The notes: generated by a model not told the origin, from the sequence alone. A DNA stretch of 9,817 nucleotides from Planctomycetaceae bacterium (GCA_005773145.1 SXHS01000358.1:1-9817), one strand, 5' to 3'; shown: positions 1 to 6,517, counted from the stretch's first letter. Program-made: numbers and translations.

Positions 1-1
1 T

Positions 2-208
2 ATCGATTGCGTATCAGCGCGCACCGGGGGACCGATTAGCGAGCGTTATGCTGCATTTGGCTGGCGAGCGGCGCGCAGTCGCCACATGCGCGGCGTCAAC
101 GGACTCTTGGCCGACGGTTCAGCCCGCACCTTTGCCGATGAGATCGACCGACAGATCTGGCGGGCGCTCGCCACACGAGCTGGTGCGGAGACACTCGCAT
201 CCGAATAG
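2..208 (+). CDS. DUF1559 / H-X9-DG domain protein, C-terminal end only (partial)
   Basis: The open frame enters from the left edge and ends at TAG 206-208, leaving 68 residues. It contains H28 (codon 83-85), nine residues, then D38-G39 (113-118). This is exactly the H-X9-DG signature that ends DUF1559 proteins, and it sits in the context NGLLADGSART followed by IDRQIWRALATRAGAE. DUF1559 proteins are pseudopilin-like: an N-terminal prepilin methylation helix (outside this window) is followed by a periplasmic domain. They are massively expanded in Planctomycetes, and their individual functions are mostly unknown. The gene converges on the minus-strand gene ending at 312. The fragment is too short to say more than the family. 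Confidence 0.85.
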   Translation: MDCVSARTGGPISERYAAFGWRAARSRHMRGVNGLLADGSARTFADEIDRQIWRALATRAGAETLASE

Positions 209-250
209 TCGCGTGAGTTGACTACGCAATCTTTACCCACTTGCCTCGAT

Positions 251-269
251 GACGGATTGCCAATCCGTC
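251..269. repeat. Perfect 9-bp inverted repeat (GACGGATTG-C-CAATCCGTC) between convergent genes
   Basis: The 19 bases GACGGATTGCCAATCCGTC read the same on both strands apart from the central base. They lie in the 103-bp gap between the stop codons at 208 (+) and 312 (-). A transcript from either side could form a 7-8 bp stem. No T-tract follows on either strand, so a canonical intrinsic terminator is not supported. From memory, similar hairpins are dispersed between genes in planctomycete genomes; I could not check this. The rest of 209-311 shows nothing else. Confidence 0.7.
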
Positions 270-311
270 CTACTCAGTTGTGGATTTGGTAGTTGATTTC
301 GTAACAGCACC

Positions 312-1625
312 CTAGCGGCCTGCATTGTCGTCCCGCGCCGCGGGGGCGCCCCCATCATCCAGCAGCGCCTCGTACTGCAGGACGGCAGACAGGGCATGCT
401 GTACGTAATCGATGCGTACTTCGCGGGCCCGCCGATCGGCAGCCCGGCCCCGCGCTTCCGCTCCGTCCCCGCCTTGGTTGCCGCGCGCCCCGGATGCCGT
501 CCCGAAGGCGCGTGGCATCGCGCCGATATGGGCCGGCCCCAGATGCTGAGCCCGCATGATGAAATCAATCCCCTCCTCGACCGCAACCCCCAACTCCTGG
601 CGCAGGGCTTCGTCCTGTCTCGGCAACCAAGTGAGACAACTCAACACGCCCTCCAGTCGCGTGGCCGTGGGAGTGGTCCGACCGTCCATGAGCCAACTAC
701 CCCGCAGCGCCTCGTGCGGAGGATGTATCATACGCTCCGCCAACATGCTGCGGGCAACCTGCTTGGCATGCGACATGAGTAGCTCGCGTTCGCGTGCCGC
801 ATCATGGCCATCACCCAGCATGGGCAAGATTCGGGCGGTGGCGATCAAGGCCCAATGATCCGGGTCCACCTGCTGTTGGCCCGACCGGAGGCGAGCCAAG
901 TAGAGCAGCGACTTTCGCGCGGCCTGCAACCAGCGTGCGTCGGCCCCATCCCGCTCATGCAACACAATTAAACCCAGAGCGGCCTCTCCCGGGTAATACA
1001 GCGAGGTCCACCGATCGTCGCGTTGCGGGGGCGTCCCCTGACATTTCGAATAATAACTTCCGTCGTCCTTCTGCATCCACAACACGAACCGACCCATGGC
1101 TCGCAGGTGATCGAGCGGGGTTTGACCGGTGGACGCGCATTCCAGCTGACCCAATGCAACGAGCGCCAGGCCCGTTCCACCCAGCTTAGCTACGGGCTGC
1201 CTGCCATCCTGCTCGACCTGCGGATCCGACCAGAGGGCTCGCAGATCCGGTTGACCGCTCACAGGTCCGATCTGACTGCGCAGATAACGACCCGCGCGCT
1301 CCATTGCATCCAAAACATCAGCACGCGGAAATCGCTGCTGGCAATCGGCCATTGCGACCATACTGCCCGCGTGACGCAGCATGTTGTACTTGGCGGCGAC
1401 CGGCACGGACGGATCTAGGTGGACACGATAAACAAACCGCCCGTCGTTCCCGCAGGCCGCTACCAAATAGTCCGCCGATCGATTTACAAACGCGCGGCAG
1501 CGATCCCTCTTATCATCGATCGGTGTCTCCCGCGAGGCATTCGCCAGCGAAAACTTCTGAGCATGGTCTCGAAATTCCGGCGCGTCCGAACATCCAAAGG
1601 GAAGTACGAGCAGCCCCATCAGCAT
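312..1625 (-). CDS. Predicted secreted or lipoprotein alpha/alpha-toroid protein
   Basis: This is a 437-residue protein if it starts at the ATG at 1623-1625. An ATG at 1617-1619 or a TTG at 1626-1628 is also possible. The N-terminus MLMGLLVLPFGC looks like a short lipoprotein signal with Cys12, but the lipobox is imperfect and lacks a basic n-region. The body shows helical pairs with toroid-type motifs: YNMLRHAG (about 80-87), KLGGTGLALVALG (147-159), DGSYYSKC (188-195), YYPGEAALGL (210-219), DHWALIATARI (256-266) and RIDYVQHALSAVLQYE near 404. This layout recalls six-hairpin glycosidase or terpenoid-cyclase-like folds, but I see no catalytic set and assign no activity. The frame stays open to 1829 only because it runs through the hairpin repeats, giving TGWKPMP-type residues. 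I regard that extension as artefact. No clear ribosome binding site precedes the chosen start. Confidence 0.75.
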   Translation of the reverse strand: MLMGLLVLPFGCSDAPEFRDHAQKFSLANASRETPIDDKRDRCRAFVNRSADYLVAACGNDGRFVYRVHLDPSVPVAAKYNMLRHAGSMVAMADCQQRFPRADVLDAMERAGRYLRSQIGPVSGQPDLRALWSDPQVEQDGRQPVAKLGGTGLALVALGQLECASTGQTPLDHLRAMGRFVLWMQKDDGSYYSKCQGTPPQRDDRWTSLYYPGEAALGLIVLHERDGADARWLQAARKSLLYLARLRSGQQQVDPDHWALIATARILPMLGDGHDAARERELLMSHAKQVARSMLAERMIHPPHEALRGSWLMDGRTTPTATRLEGVLSCLTWLPRQDEALRQELGVAVEEGIDFIMRAQHLGPAHIGAMPRAFGTASGARGNQGGDGAEARGRAADRRAREVRIDYVQHALSAVLQYEALLDDGGAPAARDDNAGR

Positions 1626-1629
1626 CAAG

Positions 1630-1813
1630 TGGCCTAGGCTTCTAGCCTGTGTACCAAGAGTGGCATAGGCTTCCAGCCTGTGTAAAAAAAGTGGCCTAGG
1701 CTTCCAGCCTGTGTACAAAAAAAGTGGCATAGGCTTCCAGCCTGTGTATAAGAAATGTGGCATAGGCTTCCAGCCTGTGTGCAAAAAAGTGCCATAAGCT
1801 TTTAGCCTGGTTA
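1630..1813. repeat. Array of six 24-bp hairpin repeats at 31-33 bp period
   Basis: Units start at 1630, 1661, 1692, 1725, 1758 and 1790, spaced 31, 31, 33, 33 and 32 bp. The core is TGGCATAGGCTTCCAGCCTGTG. Units 1 and 3 read CCTAGG at the left side, and unit 6 is degenerate (GCCATAAGCTTTTAGCCTGG). Each full unit folds as CATAGGCT-TCC-AGCCTGTG: an 8-bp stem with one T.G wobble on the plus strand. Three of the five spacers carry A6 or A7 (1684-1690, 1717-1723, 1783-1788), which are T-runs on the minus strand. Both neighbouring genes are transcribed on the minus strand, so the array could act as a string of weak terminators or RNA-end stabilisers. Similar units occur in planctomycete genomes as far as I recall, which is unverified here. 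Together with its edges the array fills the 222-bp gap 1626-1847. Confidence 0.9.
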
Positions 1814-1847
1814 CTCCTCCAAGCATCACCCATGGCAGTCGCGATGC

Positions 1848-3140
1848 CTAGACCACCTGGCGGCCATACACCACTCCGTGTACCGCCACGAGTCGACGCC
1901 GGATTGCATGGGTCGTGAAGGGAATGGCAAACAGCAACAGGCTCACGCAGCTCGGCTCGGGCACGGTTCCGGCCATCGGCACGGCATCAACCCCGGGACG
2001 CAAGATGCCCTGATTGGTCACATGGCCCACCACGGTACCCACTCCACTGAGCACGCCGCCGCCCAGTACTTGGACACCCGATGTCGCAGTCAGCACCGAG
2101 CCGGTAGCGAGACCAAGCTGCATGGCCCCAGCCGTCCCCCGCAGCTCTACACTCGTCACGGTGGAGTTTCCCGTCACTTGCGCGGTCTGTCCCGATGGGA
2201 CGGCCGTGTTGTGCAATACGGCCTGCCAGTCGGCAGCGGGGACTGCGGCGGGGGTCCAATTAGCCGCATGCAGCCAGTTGGAATTGGCAGCTGGCGAGAG
2301 CCAATGGTGGGTGGTGGACAGCGATCGCGAGGCGTGCAGTTGTCCCGTCAGGGTGAATGGCGAGTCGCCCGGGGCGATAATACTCAACGCGCCCTGCACA
2401 AAGATGGGCACTGTAATATTTTCCATGTTCCCGACAACAGACCGCGTCAGAACTCCCGGCGAGAGATTGCTGAGGGGATCGTCGTTCGTCAACGGGAACG
2501 TGCCATAGTAAGGCGCCGCGATACTCTGAAAGAAATCGACAGTCCCCGCCGTAAAGTCGAATATCAAACTCGACACAGGGCCACCGAATTGAGCCGAACC
2601 GCCCACGGCGTCAATAACGGCATCACGCATGGCGAACTGGATCGTGTGTATTAGGAAGGCATTTCCTTGGCCGGCAAAATTATCCTCGATGGCCCCCGAC
2701 CCCGTTTGGCTGGCACTAGGGAGGAAGGGGCTCGATGGATGTGGTACGAAATCCAACGCACTCCCCCCTGAGAAAGTAAGTGTTGTACCGTTTAGGTCGG
2801 CGGCCAGTGTGCCGCCGATGCTGTCGACAAGACTTCCCGGAGCCTGAGCCAACATCGGGACAACCACAACTCCTAAGTCGACTTGGACCGTCAAGCTCAA
2901 GGCGCTTGTGGCAGCGTCCACCTGGTAGACGACGGGTGCCGCGCGCACGACAGGAGGGGCCACCCAGGCGATCACAGCCATCCCCAATACCAAACGCGAT
3001 AAGGTCCAACTATTGCAGGGGCCGCCCTGACCGCGCGAAGAAGAAATGGAAGAAGAACAAGGGACCACGTGGCCGGCTACGAATCGCGTCATGAGGGTCC
3101 TGGGGATCAAAGGAACTCTATAGAGCCAAGAAAGCCGCAT
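1848..3140 (-). CDS. PEP-CTERM sorting-domain protein, secreted
   Basis: This 430-residue protein is exported and anchored by exosortase-type sorting. A signal segment runs over about residues 47-67 (SRLVLGMAVIAWVAPPVVRA) with probable cleavage near A67/A68. The mature region is Gly/Ser/Thr/Val-rich. Residues about 280-390 resemble one autotransporter-associated beta-strand repeat: WLSPAANSNWLHAANW, then GGGVLSGVGTVVGHVTNQGILRPG. The C-terminus has V-PEP at 393-396, a hydrophobic stretch and R414-R416. Such proteins in Planctomycetes and other EPS producers are surface or matrix proteins; no exosortase gene is in this window. The start is uncertain: ATG at 3140 has AAGGGA just upstream, and Met17 (ATG ending at 3092) is also plausible and would shorten an unusually long pre-signal region. 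The tail beyond RRR is 14 residues, longer than usual. Confidence 0.8.
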   Translation of the reverse strand: MRLSWLYRVPLIPRTLMTRFVAGHVVPCSSSISSSRGQGGPCNSWTLSRLVLGMAVIAWVAPPVVRAAPVVYQVDAATSALSLTVQVDLGVVVVPMLAQAPGSLVDSIGGTLAADLNGTTLTFSGGSALDFVPHPSSPFLPSASQTGSGAIEDNFAGQGNAFLIHTIQFAMRDAVIDAVGGSAQFGGPVSSLIFDFTAGTVDFFQSIAAPYYGTFPLTNDDPLSNLSPGVLTRSVVGNMENITVPIFVQGALSIIAPGDSPFTLTGQLHASRSLSTTHHWLSPAANSNWLHAANWTPAAVPAADWQAVLHNTAVPSGQTAQVTGNSTVTSVELRGTAGAMQLGLATGSVLTATSGVQVLGGGVLSGVGTVVGHVTNQGILRPGVDAVPMAGTVPEPSCVSLLLFAIPFTTHAIRRRLVAVHGVVYGRQVV

Positions 3141-3193
3141 TTATCCCTTATAATCCGGCGTATCTTGCTAAGCAAGAAAATGAGGTAGATCAC

Positions 3194-3224
3194 CCGGCCG
3201 TCGGCTTGCCTGAAATACGGCCGG
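3194..3224. promoter_or_regulatory. 8-bp inverted repeat upstream of the GNAT promoter, possible operator
   Basis: CCGGCCGT (3194-3201) and ACGGCCGG (3217-3224) are perfect inverted arms separated by 15 bases. They end 7 bp before the proposed -35 box at 3232, a position suited to a dimeric regulator. It could instead be a hairpin in a longer transcript. No T-run follows on the plus strand, so a terminator for that strand is unlikely. A second, smaller inverted repeat, TCTTGC-TAA-GCAAGA, lies at 3163-3177. Confidence 0.4.
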
Positions 3225-3231
3225 CAAAAAG

Positions 3232-3260
3232 TTGACCAAAGCCGCTTCAGGCGTTACATT
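3232..3260 (+). promoter_or_regulatory. Sigma70-like promoter for the GNAT gene
   Basis: TTGACC (3232-3237, five of six matches to TTGACA) is followed after exactly 17 bp by TACATT (3255-3260, four of six matches to TATAAT). Initiation would fall near 3267, leaving about a 30-nt leader before the ATG at 3297. Consensus and spacing are the only evidence. Confidence 0.5.
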
Positions 3261-3296
3261 TACTAAGAATGTCACCCAGGTTGGGGGTGGATCGAC

Positions 3297-3860
3297 ATGG
3301 GGCGTAGCTACTTCAAGCGATATCGGATGGAGTTGGACCTGGCCGTGGTGCGACAGGCCGCTCCGCTTCTGCCCCGTGGCTATTCCCTTGTGCCGTGGTC
3401 CCGGTCTCTTCTGGAGGCCCACGCCGAAGCCAAGTACCGCAGTTTCTGCGATGAATTGGATGCCCACGTCTTTCCTTGTTTCTTGCACTACGACGGCTGC
3501 CTGCAGCTGATGGCAGAGATTTCCCTGCGTGGTGGCTTTATCCCCGAGGCAACCTGGCTGGCCATCCACCAGCCCGCACCCATGCGACCATCGGCCGTTT
3601 GTGGAACGATTCAGGGGATCCGGGACCATACCGGGGTAGGGGGGCTGCAGAATATCGGGGTCGTCCCCGAGCACCGGGGGCGTGGGTTGGGTTCCTGCCT
3701 GATCCAGCAGGCATTGGTAGGATTCCGCAGTGCTGGAGTGGATCGGGTGTCCCTCGAGGTCACGGCCGAAAACTACCGTGCGGTGAATCTCTACCGTCGA
3801 CTGGGATTTCGTACCGTCCGCACCCTCTACAAGACGGTCGAACCCGCCTACAATTATTGA
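3297..3860 (+). CDS. GNAT family N-acetyltransferase
   Basis: This 187-residue cytoplasmic protein has a GNAT fold in its C-terminal half. Motif A, the acetyl-CoA pyrophosphate loop, is at residues 119-132 (NIGVVPEHRGRGLG). R127-G-R-G130-L-G132 matches the Q/R-x-x-G-x-G/A signature. Motif B is VTAENYRAVNLYRRLGF (155-171), with the usual tyrosine of the GNAT catalytic region. The N-terminal 90 residues (MGRSYFKRYRMELDL and on) are specific to the subfamily and may form the acceptor-binding part. The acceptor substrate cannot be told from sequence. The ATG at 3297 is preceded by the purine-rich GGGGGTGG (3283-3290). The gene lies 137 bp upstream of two M16 peptidase genes on the same strand and may be co-transcribed with them. 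Confidence 0.87.
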   Translation: MGRSYFKRYRMELDLAVVRQAAPLLPRGYSLVPWSRSLLEAHAEAKYRSFCDELDAHVFPCFLHYDGCLQLMAEISLRGGFIPEATWLAIHQPAPMRPSAVCGTIQGIRDHTGVGGLQNIGVVPEHRGRGLGSCLIQQALVGFRSAGVDRVSLEVTAENYRAVNLYRRLGFRTVRTLYKTVEPAYNY

Positions 3861-3879
3861 CGGCGGCGCAGCCGATGAC

Positions 3880-3907
3880 CTGGAACCGGGGCACTGGAAC
3901 CGGGGCA
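3880..3907 (+). repeat. Perfect tandem duplication of a 14-bp unit
   Basis: CTGGAACCGGGGCA occurs twice with no gap (3880-3893 and 3894-3907), just after the GNAT stop codon. It does not encode part of a recognised protein and is probably a recent slippage duplication in the intergenic spacer. Confidence 0.8.
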
Positions 3908-3920
3908 CATTGCAAGCGGC

Positions 3921-3937
3921 CAGCGGACCGTCCGCTG
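3921..3937. repeat. 8-bp inverted repeat (CAGCGGAC-C-GTCCGCTG) between the GNAT and M16 genes
   Basis: The 17 bases are a perfect inverted repeat around one central base and could form a 6-bp stem with a 5-base loop in RNA. It lies 60 bp upstream of the M16 start, with no following T-tract, so termination is not established. Roles as a processing site, attenuator or protein-binding site remain open. Confidence 0.55.
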
Positions 3938-3983
3938 CGAAGACCACGACCCAAGCCCACCCGTACTAAGGCCGAAGGGTGCG

Positions 3984-3989
3984 AAAGGA
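3984..3989 (+). promoter_or_regulatory. Ribosome binding site that fixes the TTG start of the first M16 gene
   Basis: AAAGGA at 3984-3989 stands 8 bases before TTG 3998-4000. The family-conserved N-terminus (AQKIYTHTLPNGL) begins directly after that TTG, and no ATG or GTG lies in frame nearby. Confidence 0.6.
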
Positions 3990-3997
3990 TCTGCGGT

Positions 3998-5242
3998 TTG
4001 GCACAAAAAATCTACACGCACACGCTACCAAACGGGCTGGTCCTGGTCGCGGAAGCGATGGACTGGCTGGAATCGGCGGCGTTCACGTTGCTGTTGCCGG
4101 CCGGCTGCTCGCATGACCCTTCCCAACGCCGCGGCTTGTCCAACCTGACTTGTGATCTACTGCAGCGCGGATGCGGATCTCGGAACAGTCGCGAATTCCT
4201 CGAGGCCTTGGAGCGACTGGGGGCCGACCACAGCGCATCGGTTTCGGGGGCCCATATGAGCTTTGGGGCCGCAGTACTGTCCGAGAACCTGCCTGCAACG
4301 TTGGCCCTGTATGCCGACATGACCCTCCGCCCGCACCTTCCCTCCGATCAATTGGACGAGGCTCGCTTGGTCTGTTTGCAGGAACTGCGGGCCCTGGAAG
4401 ATGACTTGGCGCACAAAGTGATGCAGTTGCTGCGGCAACAACACTACCCCGATCCGTGGGGGCGGTCCGCACAGGGAGTCGAGACCGAAGTAGAACAGAT
4501 CACGCACGGGGACGTCACGCAATTTTTCCAGCGACAGCTCGTGCCACGAGGCGCTATTTTGAGCGTCGCGGGCAAGATCGCCTGGCCGCAATTGAAGGAG
4601 CAGGTCGAACAGCTCTTCGCGGCTTGGTCCGACCGACCGGTCGCCCAAACAAGCGAAGTCGCGTCTCTAGGTAAATATCGGCACATCGAACATGACTCAA
4701 GCCAAACGCACCTGGGAATTGCCTTTCCCAGTGTGCCGTATGGGGACCCGGACTACTACCAGGCTCGGGGTGCCGTCGGCATTTTGAGTGATGGCATGAG
4801 TTCCCGCTTGTTCACGCGCGTCCGCGAGGAGCGCGGCCTGTGCTACTCCGTGTATGCCAGCTGCCACTCCCTGAAGGGACGCGGCAGCGTGCTCTGTTAC
4901 GCGGGGACGAGCACGGAACGGGCACAGGAAACCTTGGACGTGACCCTGGCAGAACTCGTGCGACTGCGGGACGGCGTGGAGTCCGCGGAACTCGATCGGC
5001 TCAAGGCCCGCATCAAGAGCGGCTTGATCATGCAGCAGGAATCGAGCGCCTCGCGCAGCCACTCGATGGCGAGTGACTGGTATTTTCTCGGCCGGGTACA
5101 GACCCTGGATGCCCTCTCGCGAATCATCCAGGACTTATCCTGCGACAGCATCAATCAGTATCTGCGACAACACGCTCCCAGCCAATTCACGATCGTAACG
5201 GTGGGGGCCCAGAAATTGGAGGTGCCGGTTGGAATTTCGTAA
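3998..5242 (+). CDS. M16 family peptidase-like subunit lacking the zinc motif
   Basis: This 414-residue protein has the two-lobed M16 fold and no signal peptide, so it is probably cytoplasmic. The N-terminus THTLPNGLVLVAE (7-19) is typical of the family. At the place of the catalytic HxxEH it reads G46-L-S-N49-L-T-C-D53, so neither zinc histidine nor the glutamate base is present. The C-terminal half carries SSRLFTRVREERGLCYSVYA (from 268) with R276 and Y283 seven residues apart, matching the Arg/Tyr substrate pair of active M16 enzymes. This is the pattern of the non-catalytic partner in heterodimeric M16B proteases and in mitochondrial processing peptidase. The next gene supplies the zinc site. 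The frame stays open back to 3476 through the GNAT gene, but that is a shadow; I start at TTG 3998, which has an AAAGGA site. Confidence 0.85.
   Translation: MAQKIYTHTLPNGLVLVAEAMDWLESAAFTLLLPAGCSHDPSQRRGLSNLTCDLLQRGCGSRNSREFLEALERLGADHSASVSGAHMSFGAAVLSENLPATLALYADMTLRPHLPSDQLDEARLVCLQELRALEDDLAHKVMQLLRQQHYPDPWGRSAQGVETEVEQITHGDVTQFFQRQLVPRGAILSVAGKIAWPQLKEQVEQLFAAWSDRPVAQTSEVASLGKYRHIEHDSSQTHLGIAFPSVPYGDPDYYQARGAVGILSDGMSSRLFTRVREERGLCYSVYASCHSLKGRGSVLCYAGTSTERAQETLDVTLAELVRLRDGVESAELDRLKARIKSGLIMQQESSASRSHSMASDWYFLGRVQTLDALSRIIQDLSCDSINQYLRQHAPSQFTIVTVGAQKLEVPVGIS
5218..5222 (+). promoter_or_regulatory. Ribosome binding site that fixes the TTG start of the second M16 gene
   Basis: GGAGG at 5218-5222 lies inside the end of the upstream coding region, 6 bases before TTG 5229-5231. 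The next in-frame codons give the conserved start EFRKHVLANGLEIVAE, and no in-frame ATG is close. This supports TTG and the 14-nt overlap with the upstream stop TAA at 5240-5242. Confidence 0.75.
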
Positions 5243-6467
5243 GCATGTGCTCGCCAATGGCCTGGAAATCGTCGCAGAATGCAACGCGCAGGCCTATTCG
5301 ACCGCACTGGCCTTTTTCGTGAAGACGGGGGCCCGCGATGAAACGGCCGATGTGTCCGGCGTGAGCCACTTTCTGGAGCATATGGTCTTCAAGGGGACCG
5401 CCACACGATCGGCCGCTGATGTCAATCGCGAGTTGGATGAGATCGGCTCCCACTCGAATGCGTACACCAGCGAAGAGGAAACGGTCTACTACGCCACGGT
5501 GCTCCCCGAGTACCAAACCCACGCGTTGGAATTGCTGGCCGACATCCTGCGCCCCGCCCTGCGTGGATCCGACTTCGACATGGAAAAACAGGTCATCCTG
5601 GAAGAGATCTTCAAGTACGAGGACCAACCTCCGTTTGGCGCGCACGAGAAATGCATGGCGGCCTACTTTGGCTCACATTCCCTTGGCAATAGCATCCTGG
5701 GTACGGTGGAGAGTGTTACGGCACTCACGCCGGACGCCATGCTGAAGTATTTCCAACGGCGCTACAGCGCGGCCAACATCGTCTTGGTGGCTGCGGGAAA
5801 TGTGGATTTCGACGATCTGATCCGCACGGCGGACCGTCTGTGTGGTCATTGGCCCAAACAAGATGCCCATCGCACGCCGGGCCGGGCCACGCCGCAGAGT
5901 CGCTTTCAGGTCATCACGAAGGAGGCGGCCACGCAACAGTACGCGGTGCAAATCTCATCCGGACCTGCGGCCGACCATCCCGATCGTTACGCCCATCGCT
6001 TGCTGGCGACGATCGTGGGAGATGATACGGGGAGCCGGCTCTTCTGGGCCTTGGTCGATCCGGGCTTGGCCGAATTCGCCGCCATGAGCAGCTACGAATT
6101 TGATGGCTGTGGGATCATGATGACCTACCTCTGCTGCGCGCCGGATATGATTGCGGAAAACCTGCAATGCGTGCGCGACCTGCAACGCGAGGCCGAACGC
6201 CAGGGACTGCGCGACGAGGAACTCGAGCTGGCCAAGAGCAAGGTCTGTGCCCACGTGGTATTGCGCAGCGAACGACCGTCGAATCGACTATTCGCCGTCG
6301 GCAATAATTGGATTCACCGGCAAACCTACCAAACCGTGAAGGAAACCGTCGACGCCTATCAGGCCGTCACCATGGACGACGTGCGCCGCACCTTGGAACA
6401 ATATCCGTTGACCGCCGGCACGACGGTCAGCATCGGCCCGTTGCGCGAGGTGGCGTGCCCGGTGTAA
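5229..6467 (+). CDS. M16 family zinc metalloprotease, catalytic subunit
   Basis: This 412-residue protein has the inverse pattern to its neighbour. The zinc motif is complete, H47-F-L-E50-H51 within GVSHFLEHMVFKGT. The third ligand is most likely E125 or E126 in KQVILEEI, at the expected distance. ELDEIGSHSNAYTSEEETVYYATV is the usual M16 strand region after it. In the C-terminal half the Arg/Tyr substrate motif has decayed: GSRLFWALVDPGLAEFAAM aligns with the partner's SSRLFTRVREERGLCYSV so that Arg becomes Val and Tyr becomes Phe. I infer that it needs the upstream subunit to cleave peptides. There is no signal peptide, so the substrates are probably intracellular peptides or small proteins. 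It starts at TTG with a strong GGAGG site and overlaps the upstream gene by 14 nt, suggesting translational coupling and 1:1 production. Confidence 0.92.
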   Translation: MEFRKHVLANGLEIVAECNAQAYSTALAFFVKTGARDETADVSGVSHFLEHMVFKGTATRSAADVNRELDEIGSHSNAYTSEEETVYYATVLPEYQTHALELLADILRPALRGSDFDMEKQVILEEIFKYEDQPPFGAHEKCMAAYFGSHSLGNSILGTVESVTALTPDAMLKYFQRRYSAANIVLVAAGNVDFDDLIRTADRLCGHWPKQDAHRTPGRATPQSRFQVITKEAATQQYAVQISSGPAADHPDRYAHRLLATIVGDDTGSRLFWALVDPGLAEFAAMSSYEFDGCGIMMTYLCCAPDMIAENLQCVRDLQREAERQGLRDEELELAKSKVCAHVVLRSERPSNRLFAVGNNWIHRQTYQTVKETVDAYQAVTMDDVRRTLEQYPLTAGTTVSIGPLREVACPV

Positions 6468-6517
6468 AAAGAAAAAAGGGGGCCGTTCCTCGAGTAAATC
6501 GAGCCTTTGACCCTTTG

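Noticed and set aside
1630..1813. CRISPR array
   Set aside because: Spacers are only 7-9 bp, partly poly-A and not unique, and no cas genes are present.
1814..1820. GGAGGAG on the minus strand as a ribosome site for a gene reading into the hairpin array
   Set aside because: The nearest downstream ATG is about 18 nt away and the resulting peptide consists only of repeat-derived residues.
1878..2654. 258-codon plus-strand open frame opposite the PEP-CTERM gene
   Set aside because: It is low-complexity, basic and Gly/His/Arg-rich without motifs. The opposite strand carries a signal peptide and PEP-CTERM motif.
3476..3997. Long open frame extending the first M16 gene upstream across the GNAT gene
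   Set aside because: It is the +1 shadow of the GNAT frame. The translated part shows no M16 similarity, while the GNAT motifs are clear and the family N-terminus begins at TTG 3998.
6472..6516. Terminator for the M16 operon (AAAGGG...CCCTTT around a CTCGA-GTAAA-TCGAG hairpin)
   Set aside because: The inner stem is only 5 bp, the outer arms are low-complexity with a long loop, and no T-tract follows. It also runs into the DUF433 promoter.
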